A DNA stretch of 6,857 nt from Clostridiales bacterium (GCA_003483345.1 DMWH01000243.1:9904-16760); one strand, 5' to 3'. Numbered from the stretch's first letter, positions 1-6,658 are shown. Program-made: numbers and translations. The notes: generated by a model not told the origin, from the letters alone.

Positions 1-461
1 ATATCCATACCTCTTATCTTGTCGATTTTATCATAATTTATTTCAGGAAAAATCAACTGTTCTTTTATTCCCATAGCGTAGTTTCCTCTGCCGTCAAAAG
101 CTGTTTTCGATACGCCTCTGAAGTCTCTAACTCTTGGTAATGCAATATTTACAAGTTTGTCGAGGAATTCGTACATGCGTTCTCCTCTTAAAGTAACCTT
201 GCATCCTACCGACATTCCTTCTCTTACTTTAAAGTTAGAAATTGATTTTTTGGCTTTAGTAACAACAGGTTTTTGACCTGCAATCAATGTCATTTCTTCC
301 ATAGCATTGTCTAAAAACTTTGAATTTTCCTTTGCTTCACCAACGCCCATATTTAAAACTATCTTTTCTATTTTCGGTACCTGCATAATGCTTTTATACT
401 GAAACTTTTCCATCATTGCCGGCACTACGTTATCATTATATATCGCTTTTAATCTGGCCAT
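1..461 (-). CDS. rplE: 50S ribosomal protein L5 (partial, C-terminus beyond left edge)
   Basis: L5 binds 5S rRNA and helps form the central protuberance of the 50S subunit, where it contacts P-site tRNA. Translating the minus strand gives 153 residues starting [20 protein letters not shown]. Family hallmarks follow: the VLNMGVGEA segment near residue 36, the [19 protein letters not shown] segment near 62–80, [19 protein letters not shown] near 86–104, and [11 protein letters not shown] near 108–118. The frame runs off the window at RGMD, with two bases left that fit the usual Ile, so about 26 residues of a typical 179–180 aa L5 are missing. The ATG is preceded by GGAGG with a 7-nt spacer inside a longer AGGAGGGAGG tract. 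It lies 24 nt after rplX; the spc part of the cluster should continue to the left with rpsN (S14). Confidence 0.97.
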   Translation of the reverse strand, partial: MARLKAIYNDNVVPAMMEKFQYKSIMQVPKIEKIVLNMGVGEAKENSKFLDNAMEEMTLIAGQKPVVTKAKKSISNFKVREGMSVGCKVTLRGERMYEFLDKLVNIALPRVRDFRGVSKTAFDGRGNYAMGIKEQLIFPEINYDKIDKIRGMD

Positions 462-485
462 AATCGTACCTCCCTCCTGAGCGTA

Positions 486-791
486 TTATAAAACTGTACC
501 GCACTTTTTGCATGCTCTTACCTTTTTACCGTTTTCTATTTTTGACTCAGTTCTCACGCCTGATTTACATTTATCGCAGTATAGCATAACATTTGAAGAG
601 CTGATTGTTCCTTCTTTTGTAATAATTCCTGCCTGTTGCATTTCTTTTGTTTGTTTCTGGTGTTTAGTTTGCATATTTACATTTTCAACTACAACTCTGT
701 TCTTCTTCGGCATATTTTCAAGAATTTTTCCAATCTTGCCTTTATCGCTGCCTGCTATAACTACTACTTTATCGCCTTTTTTTACGTGCAT
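486..791 (-). CDS. rplX: 50S ribosomal protein L24, four-cysteine (zinc-ribbon-like) form
   Basis: L24 is an early-assembly protein that binds the 5' end of 23S rRNA and initiates 50S folding; it sits near the peptide exit. The 101-residue product opens with the KOW segment (VKKGDKVVVIAGSDKGKIGKI, about residues 3–23), followed by the RVVVENVNMQTKHQK segment typical of the family. The C-terminal part carries two CxxC pairs, Cys72/Cys75 and Cys94/Cys97, where many bacterial L24 proteins have none. This looks like a treble-clef or ribbon-type zinc site, a variant I know from clostridial L24; zinc binding here is inference. The ATG has GGAGG 7 nt upstream. The TAA stop of rplN overlaps this Shine-Dalgarno (TAAGGAGG), suggesting coupled translation. 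Length is normal. Confidence 0.98.
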   Translation of the reverse strand: MHVKKGDKVVVIAGSDKGKIGKILENMPKKNRVVVENVNMQTKHQKQTKEMQQAGIITKEGTISSSNVMLYCDKCKSGVRTESKIENGKKVRACKKCGTVL

Positions 792-803
792 CTTTACACC
801 TCC

Positions 804-1172
804 TTATAGTACTTCCGGTGCCAGTGAGATTATTTTCATGAACTTCCCGTCTCTTAATTCTCTTGTTATGGGTCCGAATATACGTGTCCCAACGGGAGTT
901 CTATCATCTTTTATAATAACAGCAGCATTTTCATCAAATTTTATATATGTTCCGTCTTTTCTTCTTACGCCGCTTTTAGTTCTAACAATAACAGCTTTTA
1001 CCACATCACCTTTCTTAACAACTCCACCGGGTGTTGCGGATTTAACCGTACATACAACTATATCGCCAATGTTTCCATATTTAACAACTGAACCGCCCAA
1101 TACTCTAATTACAAGGACCTCTTTTGCACCTGAATTGTCTGCGACTTTCAACCTTGACTCTGTTTGTATCAT
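804..1172 (-). CDS. rplN: 50S ribosomal protein L14
   Basis: L14 sits at the subunit interface of the 50S, contacts h14 of 16S rRNA and forms bridge B8; it is also the docking site of the silencing factor RsfS. The product is 122 residues from [18 protein letters not shown] to [10 protein letters not shown], exactly the usual family length. Hallmarks include VIRVLGGS (21–28), [20 protein letters not shown] (46–65) and [13 protein letters not shown] (95–107). An in-frame ATG 18 nt further upstream would add MKGGKN, but those codons are the ribosome-binding site itself (GGGAGGT), so I chose the inner ATG. The gene follows rpsQ by 30 nt and ends just before the rplX ribosome-binding site. Nothing unusual in the protein. 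Confidence 0.98.
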   Translation of the reverse strand: MIQTESRLKVADNSGAKEVLVIRVLGGSVVKYGNIGDIVVCTVKSATPGGVVKKGDVVKAVIVRTKSGVRRKDGTYIKFDENAAVIIKDDRTPVGTRIFGPITRELRDGKFMKIISLAPEVL

Positions 1173-1187
1173 GTTTTTACCTCCCTT
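1173..1187 (-). promoter_or_regulatory. Ribosome-binding site that fixes the rplN start
   Basis: The minus strand reads GGGAGGTAAAAAC directly before the ATG at 1172. The same bases could be read as the codons Lys-Gly-Gly-Lys-Asn after an upstream in-frame ATG (1188–1190). The Shine-Dalgarno match and the universal L14 start MIQ settle the choice in favour of 1172. Confidence 0.9.
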
Positions 1188-1202
1188 CAATTGTCTTAGG
1201 GT

Positions 1203-1457
1203 CTATTTAGCTCTCTCTAATATTTCAACTACTCTCCAGCATTTTTCTTTTGATAATGGTCTGGTTTCCATTATTTTAACTATATCACCTATTTGGCACT
1301 GATTCTCTTCATCATGTGCTTTATATTTTTTAGTCATTTTAATTCTTTTTTTATAAAGAGGATGTGCGACAAGCTTTTCAGTAGCAACTACTATTGTCTT
1401 ATCCATTTTATCACTGACTACTTTACCGATTCTTACTTTTCTGTTGCCTCTTTCCAA
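1203..1457 (-). CDS. rpsQ: 30S ribosomal protein S17 (TTG start)
   Basis: S17 is a primary 16S rRNA-binding protein of the 30S body (5' domain, around h7 and h11) needed early in assembly. The 84-residue product has the OB-fold features of the family: [15 protein letters not shown] (11–25), HPLYKKRIK (32–40), AHDE (47–50), [16 protein letters not shown] (57–72) and the closing [11 protein letters not shown]. Translation starts at TTG: no ATG or GTG lies near the expected start, and GGAGG sits 7 nt upstream of the TTG. The N-terminal residues after it (ERGNRKVR) align with the usual MERNLRK-type start of clostridial S17. Stop is TAG. It lies 18 nt after rpmC and 30 nt before rplN. Confidence 0.97.
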   Translation of the reverse strand: MERGNRKVRIGKVVSDKMDKTIVVATEKLVAHPLYKKRIKMTKKYKAHDEENQCQIGDIVKIMETRPLSKEKCWRVVEILERAK

Positions 1458-1471
1458 AGTAAATCCTCCTT
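1458..1471 (-). promoter_or_regulatory. Ribosome-binding site supporting the rpsQ TTG start
   Basis: The minus strand reads AAGGAGG followed by ATTTACT and then TTG. The near-perfect anti-16S complement at 7-nt spacing is the main evidence that TTG at 1455–1457 is the initiation codon. Confidence 0.9.
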
Positions 1472-1475
1472 CCCT

Positions 1476-1679
1476 TTACTCCACGTTAATATTTAATTCG
1501 CGCTCGCGAATTACAGTCTTAACTCGAGCAATATCTTTCTTGACTTTATTTATTCTCATAGGGTTATCTAATTCCCCCGTTGCAAGCTGAAATCTCAAAT
1601 TGAAAAGTTCTGTTTTTAAATCCACAACAGACTTATTCAACTCCTCAACTGACTTCTTCCTTAAATCCTTAGCTTTCAT
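1476..1679 (-). CDS. rpmC: 50S ribosomal protein L29
   Basis: L29 is a small two-helix protein beside L23 at the peptide exit, part of the docking surface for nascent-chain factors. From the chosen ATG the product is 67 residues, the usual length: [17 protein letters not shown], then the conserved [16 protein letters not shown] (25–40), [20 protein letters not shown] (42–61) and a short INVE tail. A longer in-frame reading exists upstream (starting MPCINYL), but it overlaps rplP and has no family match. The start lies inside rplP, which ends 11 nt later, so rpmC translation is probably coupled to rplP. Its Shine-Dalgarno is atypical: AAGGATGGTGA, resembling AAGGAGGTGA with one inserted T, with GGTGA 5 nt before the ATG. 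Confidence 0.96.
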   Translation of the reverse strand: MKAKDLRKKSVEELNKSVVDLKTELFNLRFQLATGELDNPMRINKVKKDIARVKTVIRERELNINVE

Positions 1680-2112
1680 CTGCTTCACCATCCTTCTCTG
1701 CTGCCGTATCCTTGGCAACAAATTTGCATTTGATAGGTAATTTATGCATGGCAAGTCTCATTGCTTCTCTGGCTACATCTTCTGTAACTCCTGACATTTC
1801 AAATAATACTCTGCCCGGTTTCACTACTGCTACCCAGTATTCTGGTGAACCCTTACCTTTACCCATACGTGTTTCGGCTGGTTTTTTTGTTACCGGTTTA
1901 TCCGGAAATATTTTAATCCAAATTTGGCCGCCTCTCTTAACTGACCTTGTCATAGCTCTTCTGGCTGCTTCAATTTGGTTTGATGTTATCCATGCTGGCT
2001 CAATTGCCTGTAGCCCATATTCGCCGTATGTGATAGAATTACCTCTCGTAGCAATACCTGTCATTCTTCCTCTTTGTTGTTTACGGCGTTTTACTCTTTT
2101 AGGCATTAACAT
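1669..2112 (-). CDS. rplP: 50S ribosomal protein L16
   Basis: L16 is a late-assembly 50S protein near the A-site and the 5S/H38 region; it is needed for peptidyl-transferase maturation and A-site tRNA positioning. The 147-residue product begins [17 protein letters not shown] and shows the family segments [13 protein letters not shown] (24–36), [18 protein letters not shown] (49–66), [20 protein letters not shown] (69–88) and [15 protein letters not shown] (91–105). The arginine in ETRMGKGKG (Arg82) corresponds to the residue hydroxylated in E. coli L16 (Arg81). The last ten or so residues ([11 protein letters not shown]) form an acidic, probably disordered tail. GGAGG lies 8 nt before the first ATG; a second ATG two codons later is also in frame, but MLMPKR is the common start. 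The 3' end overlaps rpmC. Confidence 0.98.
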   Translation of the reverse strand: MLMPKRVKRRKQQRGRMTGIATRGNSITYGEYGLQAIEPAWITSNQIEAARRAMTRSVKRGGQIWIKIFPDKPVTKKPAETRMGKGKGSPEYWVAVVKPGRVLFEMSGVTEDVAREAMRLAMHKLPIKCKFVAKDTAAEKDGEADES

Positions 2113-2138
2113 AATTATTTCCTCCTTCCTTCAGGGCT

Positions 2139-2876
2139 TTATTGCTTTTTGTCTCTTTTATAATTACTTCTTCTTTTCTTTTTGTTATCCTTGCTTTCGT
2201 TTAGCGGTCTTGTAGGCTCTTGATAATCCGATAACAATGAGCCCGGTTTCCTTAAGATTTCACCTCTGTATATCCAAACCTTAACACCAACCTTACCAAA
2301 CGTTGTATCTGCTTCTGCAAAACCGTAGCTTATGTCAGACCTTAAAGTTTGAAGAGGAATTTTACCTTCTGAATATCCTTCGGTTCTAGCCATATCTGCT
2401 CCGTTCAATCTTCCGGATACACTTGTTTTAATTCCCTTTGCCCCAACTTTCATAGTTCTTTGCATTGCCTGTTTCATTGCCCTTCTGAATGAAATACGCT
2501 TCTCAAGCTGACTTGCAATGTTCTCTGCAACTAATTGCCCGTTTAACTCAGGAACCTTAACTTCTTCCACATTGATTATTACAGTCTTACCTGTTATTTT
2601 CTCTATGCTGTTCTTTAAAATATCAACACCGGTACCGCCTTTTCCGATAATCATGCCCGGCTTAGCAGTAAATACACTTACTTTAACTCTGCCGGCAAAT
2701 CTCTCAATTTCTATTTTTGCTATACCTGCTTGATAGTTTTCCTTTTTTATATATTCACGAATTTTATAGTCTTCAGTTAAATTTTCTGCGAAATTCTTTT
2801 TGTCGGCATACCATTTTGAATCCCAATCATTGATTATACCAACTCTTAGTCCATGAGGGTTTACCTTTTGACCCAT
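2139..2876 (-). CDS. rpsC: 30S ribosomal protein S3
   Basis: S3 lines the mRNA entry channel on the 30S head and, with S4 and S5, contributes to ribosomal mRNA unwinding. The product is 245 residues. The N-terminus [14 protein letters not shown] is the family signature. A type-II KH domain follows, with GMIIGKGG at about residues 74–81 and RRAMK at 131–135; the latter matches the E. coli R131/R132/K135 residues implicated in helicase activity. The C-terminal S3 domain contains [13 protein letters not shown] (159–171) and [15 protein letters not shown] (194–208). From about 215 on there is a Lys/Arg-rich tail, ending KRDKKQ, that makes the protein somewhat longer than the 218–233 aa common in the family. 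GGAGG lies 6 nt before the ATG. It is 21 nt after rplV and 26 nt before rplP. Confidence 0.98.
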   Translation of the reverse strand: MGQKVNPHGLRVGIINDWDSKWYADKKNFAENLTEDYKIREYIKKENYQAGIAKIEIERFAGRVKVSVFTAKPGMIIGKGGTGVDILKNSIEKITGKTVIINVEEVKVPELNGQLVAENIASQLEKRISFRRAMKQAMQRTMKVGAKGIKTSVSGRLNGADMARTEGYSEGKIPLQTLRSDISYGFAEADTTFGKVGVKVWIYRGEILRKPGSLLSDYQEPTRPLNESKDNKKKRRSNYKRDKKQ

Positions 2877-2897
2877 CTTTTACCTCCTTTACTGTAG

Positions 2898-3233
2898 TTA
2901 TTCTCTTTCTTTTACGACTGCACCAACGTGACTGCTTCTTTTTAATATTTTATATGCCGAACCCTTTGCTCTTGGTCTCCATCTTTTGAGAGTTGGTCCT
3001 TGATTTGCATATGCATTTACAACATATAATTTATCTCTATCCATATCAAAGTTGTTCTCTGCATTAGCTGCCGCAGATTTCACTACTTTTTCTAAAATTC
3101 TTGAGCCCTTGCCGGGATGGAATTTTAAAATTGCCAATGCTTCGTCAACTTGCTTTCCTCTTACCATATCACACACGAATTTCATCTTTCTTGGTGATAT
3201 TCTGATATATTTAGCAACTGCCTTAGCTTCCAT
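2898..3233 (-). CDS. rplV: 50S ribosomal protein L22
   Basis: L22 contacts all six 23S rRNA domains; its long beta-hairpin forms part of the narrow constriction of the peptide exit tunnel, where macrolides and stalling peptides act. The 111-residue product has the expected segments AKYIRISPRKMKFVCDMVRG (7–26), KSAAANAENN (52–61) and the hairpin region NQGPTLKRWRPRAKGSAYKI (78–97) followed by LKRSSHVGAVVKE. The hairpin reads GSA where the commoner form is GRA, and SSH where TSH is usual; these look like lineage variation, since no insertion or deletion is visible. The ATG is preceded by GGGAGG with an 8-nt spacer. It starts 17 nt after rpsS. Confidence 0.98.
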   Translation of the reverse strand: MEAKAVAKYIRISPRKMKFVCDMVRGKQVDEALAILKFHPGKGSRILEKVVKSAAANAENNFDMDRDKLYVVNAYANQGPTLKRWRPRAKGSAYKILKRSSHVGAVVKERE

Positions 3234-3250
3234 CAGCGAATCCTCCCTTC

Positions 3251-3532
3251 TTATTTAACTTTCGAAGTTTTGTCGGACTTATCATGTCCTCTATATGTTC
3301 TTGTCGGAGCAAATTCACCCAGCTTGTGTCCGACCATATCTTCAGTTATATATACAGGAACGTGCTTTCTGCCATCATGTATAGCCAATGTATGACCTAC
3401 CATTTCGGGGAATATTGTCGATCTTCTTGACCAGGTCTTCAACACTTTTTTAGTATTTGCATCGTTCATTTCCACAATCTTTTTCAAAAGACTTGGCTCA
3501 CAATAAGGTCCTTTCTTTAACGATCTACCCAT
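3251..3532 (-). CDS. rpsS: 30S ribosomal protein S19
   Basis: S19 binds the 3' domain of 16S rRNA with S13 at the 30S head and takes part in inter-subunit bridges close to the A and P sites. The 93-residue product carries [15 protein letters not shown] at the start, [15 protein letters not shown] (34–48), [10 protein letters not shown] (53–62) and [16 protein letters not shown] (68–83), all hallmarks of the family and at the usual spacing. GGAGG sits 9 nt before the ATG. It lies 26 nt after rplB and 17 nt before rplV. No oddity apart from the cysteine at residue 11, in a variable position. Confidence 0.98.
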   Translation of the reverse strand: MGRSLKKGPYCEPSLLKKIVEMNDANTKKVLKTWSRRSTIFPEMVGHTLAIHDGRKHVPVYITEDMVGHKLGEFAPTRTYRGHDKSDKTSKVK

Positions 3533-3558
3533 TCACTATTTCCTCCTTTCAATCCTGC

Positions 3559-4392
3559 TTATTTCTTATTCCTTCTGCTTACAATCATTTTATCGGATTT
3601 CTTATTTTTCTTACGAGTTTTATAACCGATTGTCGGTTGTCCCCAAGGTGTAACCGGTGACGGTCTTCCTATTGGAGCTCTTCCTTCACCACCGCCGTGA
3701 GGGTGGTCGTTAGGATTCATTACAGAGCCTCTAACTGTAGGTCTGATTCCCATATGTCTCTTTCTTCCGGCCTTACCTATTGTTATATTCTCGTGGTCAA
3801 TATTTCCTACCTGACCGATTGTTGCTCTGCAATCCATGCTTATCATTCGAACTTCACCGCTTGGAAGTCTTACCTGTGCATATTTTCCTTCCTTAGCCAT
3901 AAGCTGAGCTGCATTTCCTGCCGAGCGAACCATTTGTCCGCCTTTTCCGGGTTTTAATTCTATATTGTGAATCATTGTACCAACCGGAATATTTCTTACA
4001 GGGAGAGCATTGCCGATTTTAATATCTGCATCCTCACCTGAAACGATTGTATCTCCAACCTGTAGTTTGTTTGGAGCTATAATATATCTTTTTTCTCCAT
4101 CAACATAATTTATAAGTGCAATGTATGAGCTTCTGTTTGGATCATACTCTATTGTTGCAACTTTTCCCGGAACTCCATCTTTATTTCTTTTGAAATCTAT
4201 AATTCTATATTTTCTCTTTTCACCGCCGCCTTTGTGACGTACCGTAATTCTTCCGTGTGCATTTCTTCCTGCTTTGCTTTTCAACGGAGTTAAAAGAGAT
4301 TTCTCAGGTTCATCAGTTGTTATCTCTTCAAATGTTGGAACAGTCATTTGTCTCAACGCCGGAGAAGTTGGTTTATATTTTCTAATACCCAT
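3559..4392 (-). CDS. rplB: 50S ribosomal protein L2
   Basis: L2 is one of the most conserved 50S proteins, required for subunit association and peptidyl-transferase activity; it binds 23S rRNA domain IV. The 277-residue product has [16 protein letters not shown] (42–57), [19 protein letters not shown] (61–79), the OB and SH3-like core, and the C-terminal signature [17 protein letters not shown] (222–238). His230 in that signature corresponds to the catalytically important E. coli His229. The basic tail [18 protein letters not shown] is standard. Length matches the usual 273–277. GGAGG lies 8 nt upstream of the ATG. It follows rplW by 29 nt and precedes rpsS by 26 nt. Confidence 0.99.
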   Translation of the reverse strand: MGIRKYKPTSPALRQMTVPTFEEITTDEPEKSLLTPLKSKAGRNAHGRITVRHKGGGEKRKYRIIDFKRNKDGVPGKVATIEYDPNRSSYIALINYVDGEKRYIIAPNKLQVGDTIVSGEDADIKIGNALPVRNIPVGTMIHNIELKPGKGGQMVRSAGNAAQLMAKEGKYAQVRLPSGEVRMISMDCRATIGQVGNIDHENITIGKAGRKRHMGIRPTVRGSVMNPNDHPHGGGEGRAPIGRPSPVTPWGQPTIGYKTRKKNKKSDKMIVSRRNKK

Positions 4393-4421
4393 GAGATTTT
4401 CCTCCTTCTTTAAATTTTAGC

Positions 4422-4712
4422 TTATATCCCTTCAAAGAATTCTATTGTCTTGCTGTCTTCTGTTAAAGTAACAATGGCTTTTTTCCAGTCGGGTCTCTTG
4501 CCCACATGTACTCCCATTCTCTTCTTTTTACCAAGCATGTTCATCGTGTTCACACTTGCTACTTTAACACCGAAAATTGACTCCACTGCATTTTTGATTT
4601 CAGTCTTGTTAGACTTCTTATCAACAACAAAAGTGTATTTCTTGTCTGCCATAGCATTCATACTTGCTTCTGTTACTATCGGTTTTATGATAATGTCGTG
4701 TGGATCGCGCAT
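4422..4712 (-). CDS. rplW: 50S ribosomal protein L23
   Basis: L23 borders the peptide exit and is the main docking site for trigger factor and the signal recognition particle. The 96-residue product starts [17 protein letters not shown]; Glu15 aligns by context with E. coli Glu18, which contacts trigger factor. Later segments are [19 protein letters not shown] (26–44), the extended internal loop that reaches into the tunnel ([13 protein letters not shown], 55–67) and DWKKAIVTL (75–83). The start overlaps the rplD stop as TAATG, sharing one base, so translation is very probably coupled. Its Shine-Dalgarno is inside the last rplD codons. It ends 29 nt before rplB. Confidence 0.98.
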   Translation of the reverse strand: MRDPHDIIIKPIVTEASMNAMADKKYTFVVDKKSNKTEIKNAVESIFGVKVASVNTMNMLGKKKRMGVHVGKRPDWKKAIVTLTEDSKTIEFFEGI

Positions 4713-5335
4713 TATGCGTACACCTCCTCCACTTTATTAACTGCATCCTTAGTTATAAGGAAAGAATCACAGTTTAATATATCGTAAACATTAATTGTAT
4801 TTACATATGCCGTTTTTACGCCCGGAATATTTCTTGATGCTAATATTACATTTTCATCTCTTTCAGGAATAACCACCAATGTTTTCTTGCCTGCATTAAG
4901 ATTTGATAATATTTTTACCATATCCTTTGTTTTTGGCTTATCAAGAACCAAACTATCCACTACAATAATTTCATTATCCCGTACTTTTGAGCTTAATGCT
5001 GATTTAAGCGCTAATCTTTTTATCTTTTTTGGAAGCTTATAGCTGTAATCTCTCGGTTTTGGAGCAAATACAACACCTCCGCCTATCCATTGCGGAGCCC
5101 TTATACTTCCTTGTCTTGCACGGCCTGTTCCCTTTTGCCTCCAAGGCTTTCTGCCGCCGCCTCTCACTTCTCCTCTTGTCTTAGCAGACTGAGTTCCTTG
5201 TCTTTGATTAGCCAAATAATTTTTTACTGCTTCATACATTACGTGAGTGTTTACTTTTACTCCAAATATGTCATCACTTAACTCTACGTCACCTATTTGG
5301 CTGCCTGTTATATCATAAAGAGCTACTTTTGGCAT
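4712..5335 (-). CDS. rplD: 50S ribosomal protein L4
   Basis: L4 nucleates 50S assembly, and its long loop lines the exit-tunnel constriction with L22. In E. coli it also represses its own operon by binding the S10 leader. The 207-residue product has the globular N-terminus ([11 protein letters not shown]), then the extended loop with [21 protein letters not shown] (59–79), a stretch known for macrolide-resistance mutations and apparently wild-type here. [13 protein letters not shown] (92–104) and a normal C-terminal domain follow. GGAGG lies 7 nt before the ATG. The final codons, reading Val-Glu-Glu-Val-Tyr-Ala-stop, double as the ribosome-binding site of rplW. Whether this L4 binds the upstream leader cannot be read from the sequence. 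Confidence 0.98.
   Translation of the reverse strand: MPKVALYDITGSQIGDVELSDDIFGVKVNTHVMYEAVKNYLANQRQGTQSAKTRGEVRGGGRKPWRQKGTGRARQGSIRAPQWIGGGVVFAPKPRDYSYKLPKKIKRLALKSALSSKVRDNEIIVVDSLVLDKPKTKDMVKILSNLNAGKKTLVVIPERDENVILASRNIPGVKTAYVNTINVYDILNCDSFLITKDAVNKVEEVYA
4713..4730 (-). promoter_or_regulatory. rplW ribosome-binding site embedded in the end of rplD
   Basis: The minus strand reads GGAGGAGGTGTACGCATA before the rplW ATG. The same bases encode the Glu-Glu-Val-Tyr-Ala end of L4. With the TAATG stop/start overlap this is a classic translational-coupling arrangement. Confidence 0.88.
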
Positions 5336-5361
5336 CTTTAATCCTCCTTTCCACGCAATTC

Positions 5362-5994
5362 TTACTTAGATTTCCTAACTGCTTCTCTGATTTTCACTAA
5401 TCCTTTTTTAGGTCCCGGTACGGCACCTTTTAAAAGTATTACATTTTTATCAGCATCTACCTTTACCACTTCAAGGTTTAATACTGTAACTTTTTCATTT
5501 CCCATGTGGCCGTGAGCTTTCGTTCCCTTAACTACCTTTCCCACGCCTGCCGAAGCTCCCAATGAACCTCTCAATCTGTGGAATTTGGAGCCGTGGCTCA
5601 TGTCGCCCCTTGCATGTCCGTGTCTCTTTATCGATCCCTGGAATCCCTTACCTTTTGAAATTCCTGTAACGTCAACTTTTTCTCCTGCTTGGAAAATATC
5701 AACGCCAATCTTTTGACCAACTTCATAATCGTCAATGTTATCTACTCTGAATTCTCTTAAAAATCTTTTAGGTTCTACTTTTGATTTATCAAAATGACCT
5801 TTCTTAGGTTTAATAACATTTTTAATTTTAACGTCTCCGAATCCTACCTGTATGGCATTGTATCCGTCTTTTTCTTCCGTTTTCTTTTGAACGACAACCA
5901 TGCCTTCAGATTCCAAAACGGTAACAGGAATAACTTCTCCTTGTTCATTGAACACTTGAGTCATTCCGATTTTCTTTCCTAATATTGCTTTCAT
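5362..5994 (-). CDS. rplC: 50S ribosomal protein L3
   Basis: L3 is, with L24, an assembly-initiator protein of the 50S; its central extension reaches towards the peptidyl-transferase centre. The 210-residue product begins [20 protein letters not shown] and includes [20 protein letters not shown] (110–129), MSHGSKFHR (132–140), [11 protein letters not shown] (161–171) and [11 protein letters not shown] (192–202). The loop tip between 142 and 155 reads [14 protein letters not shown]. It lacks the glutamine that PrmB methylates in E. coli (Gln150), as is usual outside proteobacteria. The ATG has GGAGG 6 nt upstream within a full AGGAGGTG. Unlike its neighbours, the gene is separated from the preceding cistron, rpsJ, by 131 nt of foldable sequence, so it must initiate independently. 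Confidence 0.98.
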   Translation of the reverse strand: MKAILGKKIGMTQVFNEQGEVIPVTVLESEGMVVVQKKTEEKDGYNAIQVGFGDVKIKNVIKPKKGHFDKSKVEPKRFLREFRVDNIDDYEVGQKIGVDIFQAGEKVDVTGISKGKGFQGSIKRHGHARGDMSHGSKFHRLRGSLGASAGVGKVVKGTKAHGHMGNEKVTVLNLEVVKVDADKNVILLKGAVPGPKKGLVKIREAVRKSK

Positions 5995-6125
5995 TTTACA
6001 CCTCCTAATTTCTTACAGCGGATTGCTTGCGCAATCATTCTAAGCAGAGTGTGTTGTCTCTACTTTTTAAACATCGGTAGAAATTGCCATGCAATTTCAT
6101 CACACCGTTTCAACGATGTATATCC
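5995..6125 (-). promoter_or_regulatory. Structured rpsJ–rplC intercistronic leader
   Basis: This is the only sizeable gap inside the operon. In transcript order there is an outer 6-bp pairing, ACATCG (6114–6119) with CGATGT (6071–6076). It encloses an 8-bp perfect hairpin, GAAATTGC (6091–6098) with GCAATTTC (6080–6087), loop ATG. Further on is a 6-bp hairpin, GATTGC–GCAA–GCAATC (6021–6036), capped by a GNRA tetraloop and ending 14 nt before the rplC ribosome-binding site. The two hairpins share complementary ATTGC/GCAAT strands, so alternative pairing between them is possible. No U-run follows either hairpin, so neither is a good intrinsic terminator. A cis-regulatory or processing role is inference. 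Confidence 0.5.
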
Positions 6126-6437
6126 TTATAATTTGATTTCAATGTCTACCCCTGCAGGCAAATTCAACTTCATAAGCGAATCAACAGTCTTTGGAGTAGG
6201 ATTTGTTATGTCGATCAATCTTTTGTGTGTTCTTTGCTCAAACTGCTCTCTAGAATCTTTATACTTGTGAACTGCTCTAAGTATTGTTATTATTTGTTTT
6301 TCCGTGGGCAGCGGAATAGGACCTGCAACTGTTGCTCCGGTACTTTTAGCTGTTTCCACGATTTTTTGCGCAGATTGATCAATTAATTGATGATCATAAG
6401 CCTTTAACCTGATTCTTATTTTTTGTGTGTTTGCCAT
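6126..6437 (-). CDS. rpsJ: 30S ribosomal protein S10 (NusE)
   Basis: S10 belongs to the 30S head and, as NusE, pairs with NusB in transcription antitermination of rRNA operons and binds NusG. The 103-residue product from [20 protein letters not shown] is the normal family length. Hallmarks are [20 protein letters not shown] (37–56) on the extended loop, and [20 protein letters not shown] (58–77). An in-frame ATG 57 nt upstream would add 19 residues, but these run through the Shine-Dalgarno and have no family match. I chose the inner ATG, which has GGAGG 7 nt before it. It is the first gene of the S10 operon, behind its own promoter and a long leader, and downstream of tuf. Confidence 0.98.
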   Translation of the reverse strand: MANTQKIRIRLKAYDHQLIDQSAQKIVETAKSTGATVAGPIPLPTEKQIITILRAVHKYKDSREQFEQRTHKRLIDITNPTPKTVDSLMKLNLPAGVDIEIKL

Positions 6438-6451
6438 TAAATTACCTCCTT
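6438..6451 (-). promoter_or_regulatory. Ribosome-binding site that fixes the rpsJ start
   Basis: The minus strand reads AAGGAGG, then TAATTTA, then the ATG at 6437. It lies about 3 nt after the GAGA-capped leader hairpin, leaving the site exposed in the folds I can draw. Confidence 0.92.
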
Positions 6452-6623
6452 TTCGTATGTCTCCATACAACTCGGGACCGCTCGATAAACCCATCCGGGT
6501 GTTTCATATTTTTTTTTATAAATAGCGGTACCGGTCGCCCTGCTTTTAGCAGGACATACTCTGTAAAAATTCCCTGAAACGTTTATATTTCAGCAACCTT
6601 TTACGTCATCGCATGTGGCAAGC
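6438..6623 (-). promoter_or_regulatory. Long structured 5' leader of the S10 operon
   Basis: The roughly 185 nt between the predicted transcription start and rpsJ contain no convincing gene but several pairings. In transcript order: CTGAAA/TTTCAG (6588–6593 with 6574–6579); a hairpin around CCTGC–TAAAA–GCAGG (7 bp with one G·U, 6537–6555); ACCGCT/AGCGGT (6524–6529 with 6477–6482); a small hairpin ACCC–GGAT–GGGT (6489–6500); and a 7-bp hairpin with a GAGA tetraloop (6453–6470) just before the ribosome-binding site. Competing options exist. GACCG at 6532–6536 can also take CGGTC at 6476–6480, and GTATGTC at 6553–6559 is complementary to GACATAC at 6455–6461, which would break the GAGA hairpin. 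Leader control of S10 operons by L4 is established in E. coli; here it is only a possibility. Confidence 0.55.
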
Positions 6624-6629
6624 TTTTTA

Positions 6630-6658
6630 ATAATATACTATCAAATGCTATAAATCAA
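6630..6658 (-). promoter_or_regulatory. Predicted sigma-A-type promoter of the S10 operon
   Basis: On the minus strand TTGATT (6653–6658) is followed by a 17-bp spacer and TATTAT (6630–6635). These match the -35 TTGACA at four positions and the -10 TATAAT at five, with optimal spacing. Transcription would begin near 6623. Two A-tracts directly upstream (A8 at 6662–6669 and A6 at 6673–6678), about one helical turn apart, resemble an UP element, as expected for a strong ribosomal promoter. An AT-rich inverted repeat, TTAAGTT/AACTTAA (6677–6683 and 6692–6698), lies just beyond; its role is unknown. Confidence 0.65.

Noticed and set aside
508..1302. A 264-codon open frame on the plus strand, opposite rplX, rplN and rpsQ.
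   Set aside because: It lies entirely antisense to three clear ribosomal genes, is rich in Phe/Ser/Thr/Leu as antisense frames of Lys/Glu-rich genes are, and has no recognisable domain.
1680..1754. Longer L29 from an upstream in-frame start (MPCINYL...).
   Set aside because: It would overlap rplP by more than 80 nt, has no family similarity, and the 67-residue form is the standard L29 length.
1712..2215. A 167-codon plus-strand open frame opposite rplP and the end of rpsC.
   Set aside because: Antisense shadow of conserved genes; its hydrophobic composition follows from the opposite strand.
6066..6096. Internal promoter before rplC (TTGCAT–17–TTTAAA).
   Set aside because: Both boxes are poor matches and the -35 lies in a hairpin arm; no supporting context.
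6071..6098. Intrinsic terminator at the 8-bp hairpin after rpsJ.
   Set aside because: In the transcript the hairpin is followed by TACCGATGTTTAAAAAG, with no U-run, and rplC and later genes have no clear promoter of their own.
6035..6100. A 21-codon minus-strand open frame (MKLHGNFYRCL...) in the rpsJ–rplC spacer, a possible leader peptide.
   Set aside because: No good Shine-Dalgarno before the ATG, and the start codon lies beside the 8-bp hairpin; no stalling-type motif or codon run is visible.
6438..6494. N-terminal extension of S10 from the in-frame ATG at 6494.
   Set aside because: The 19 extra residues run through the Shine-Dalgarno and leader hairpin, match no S10, and the ATG lacks its own ribosome-binding site.
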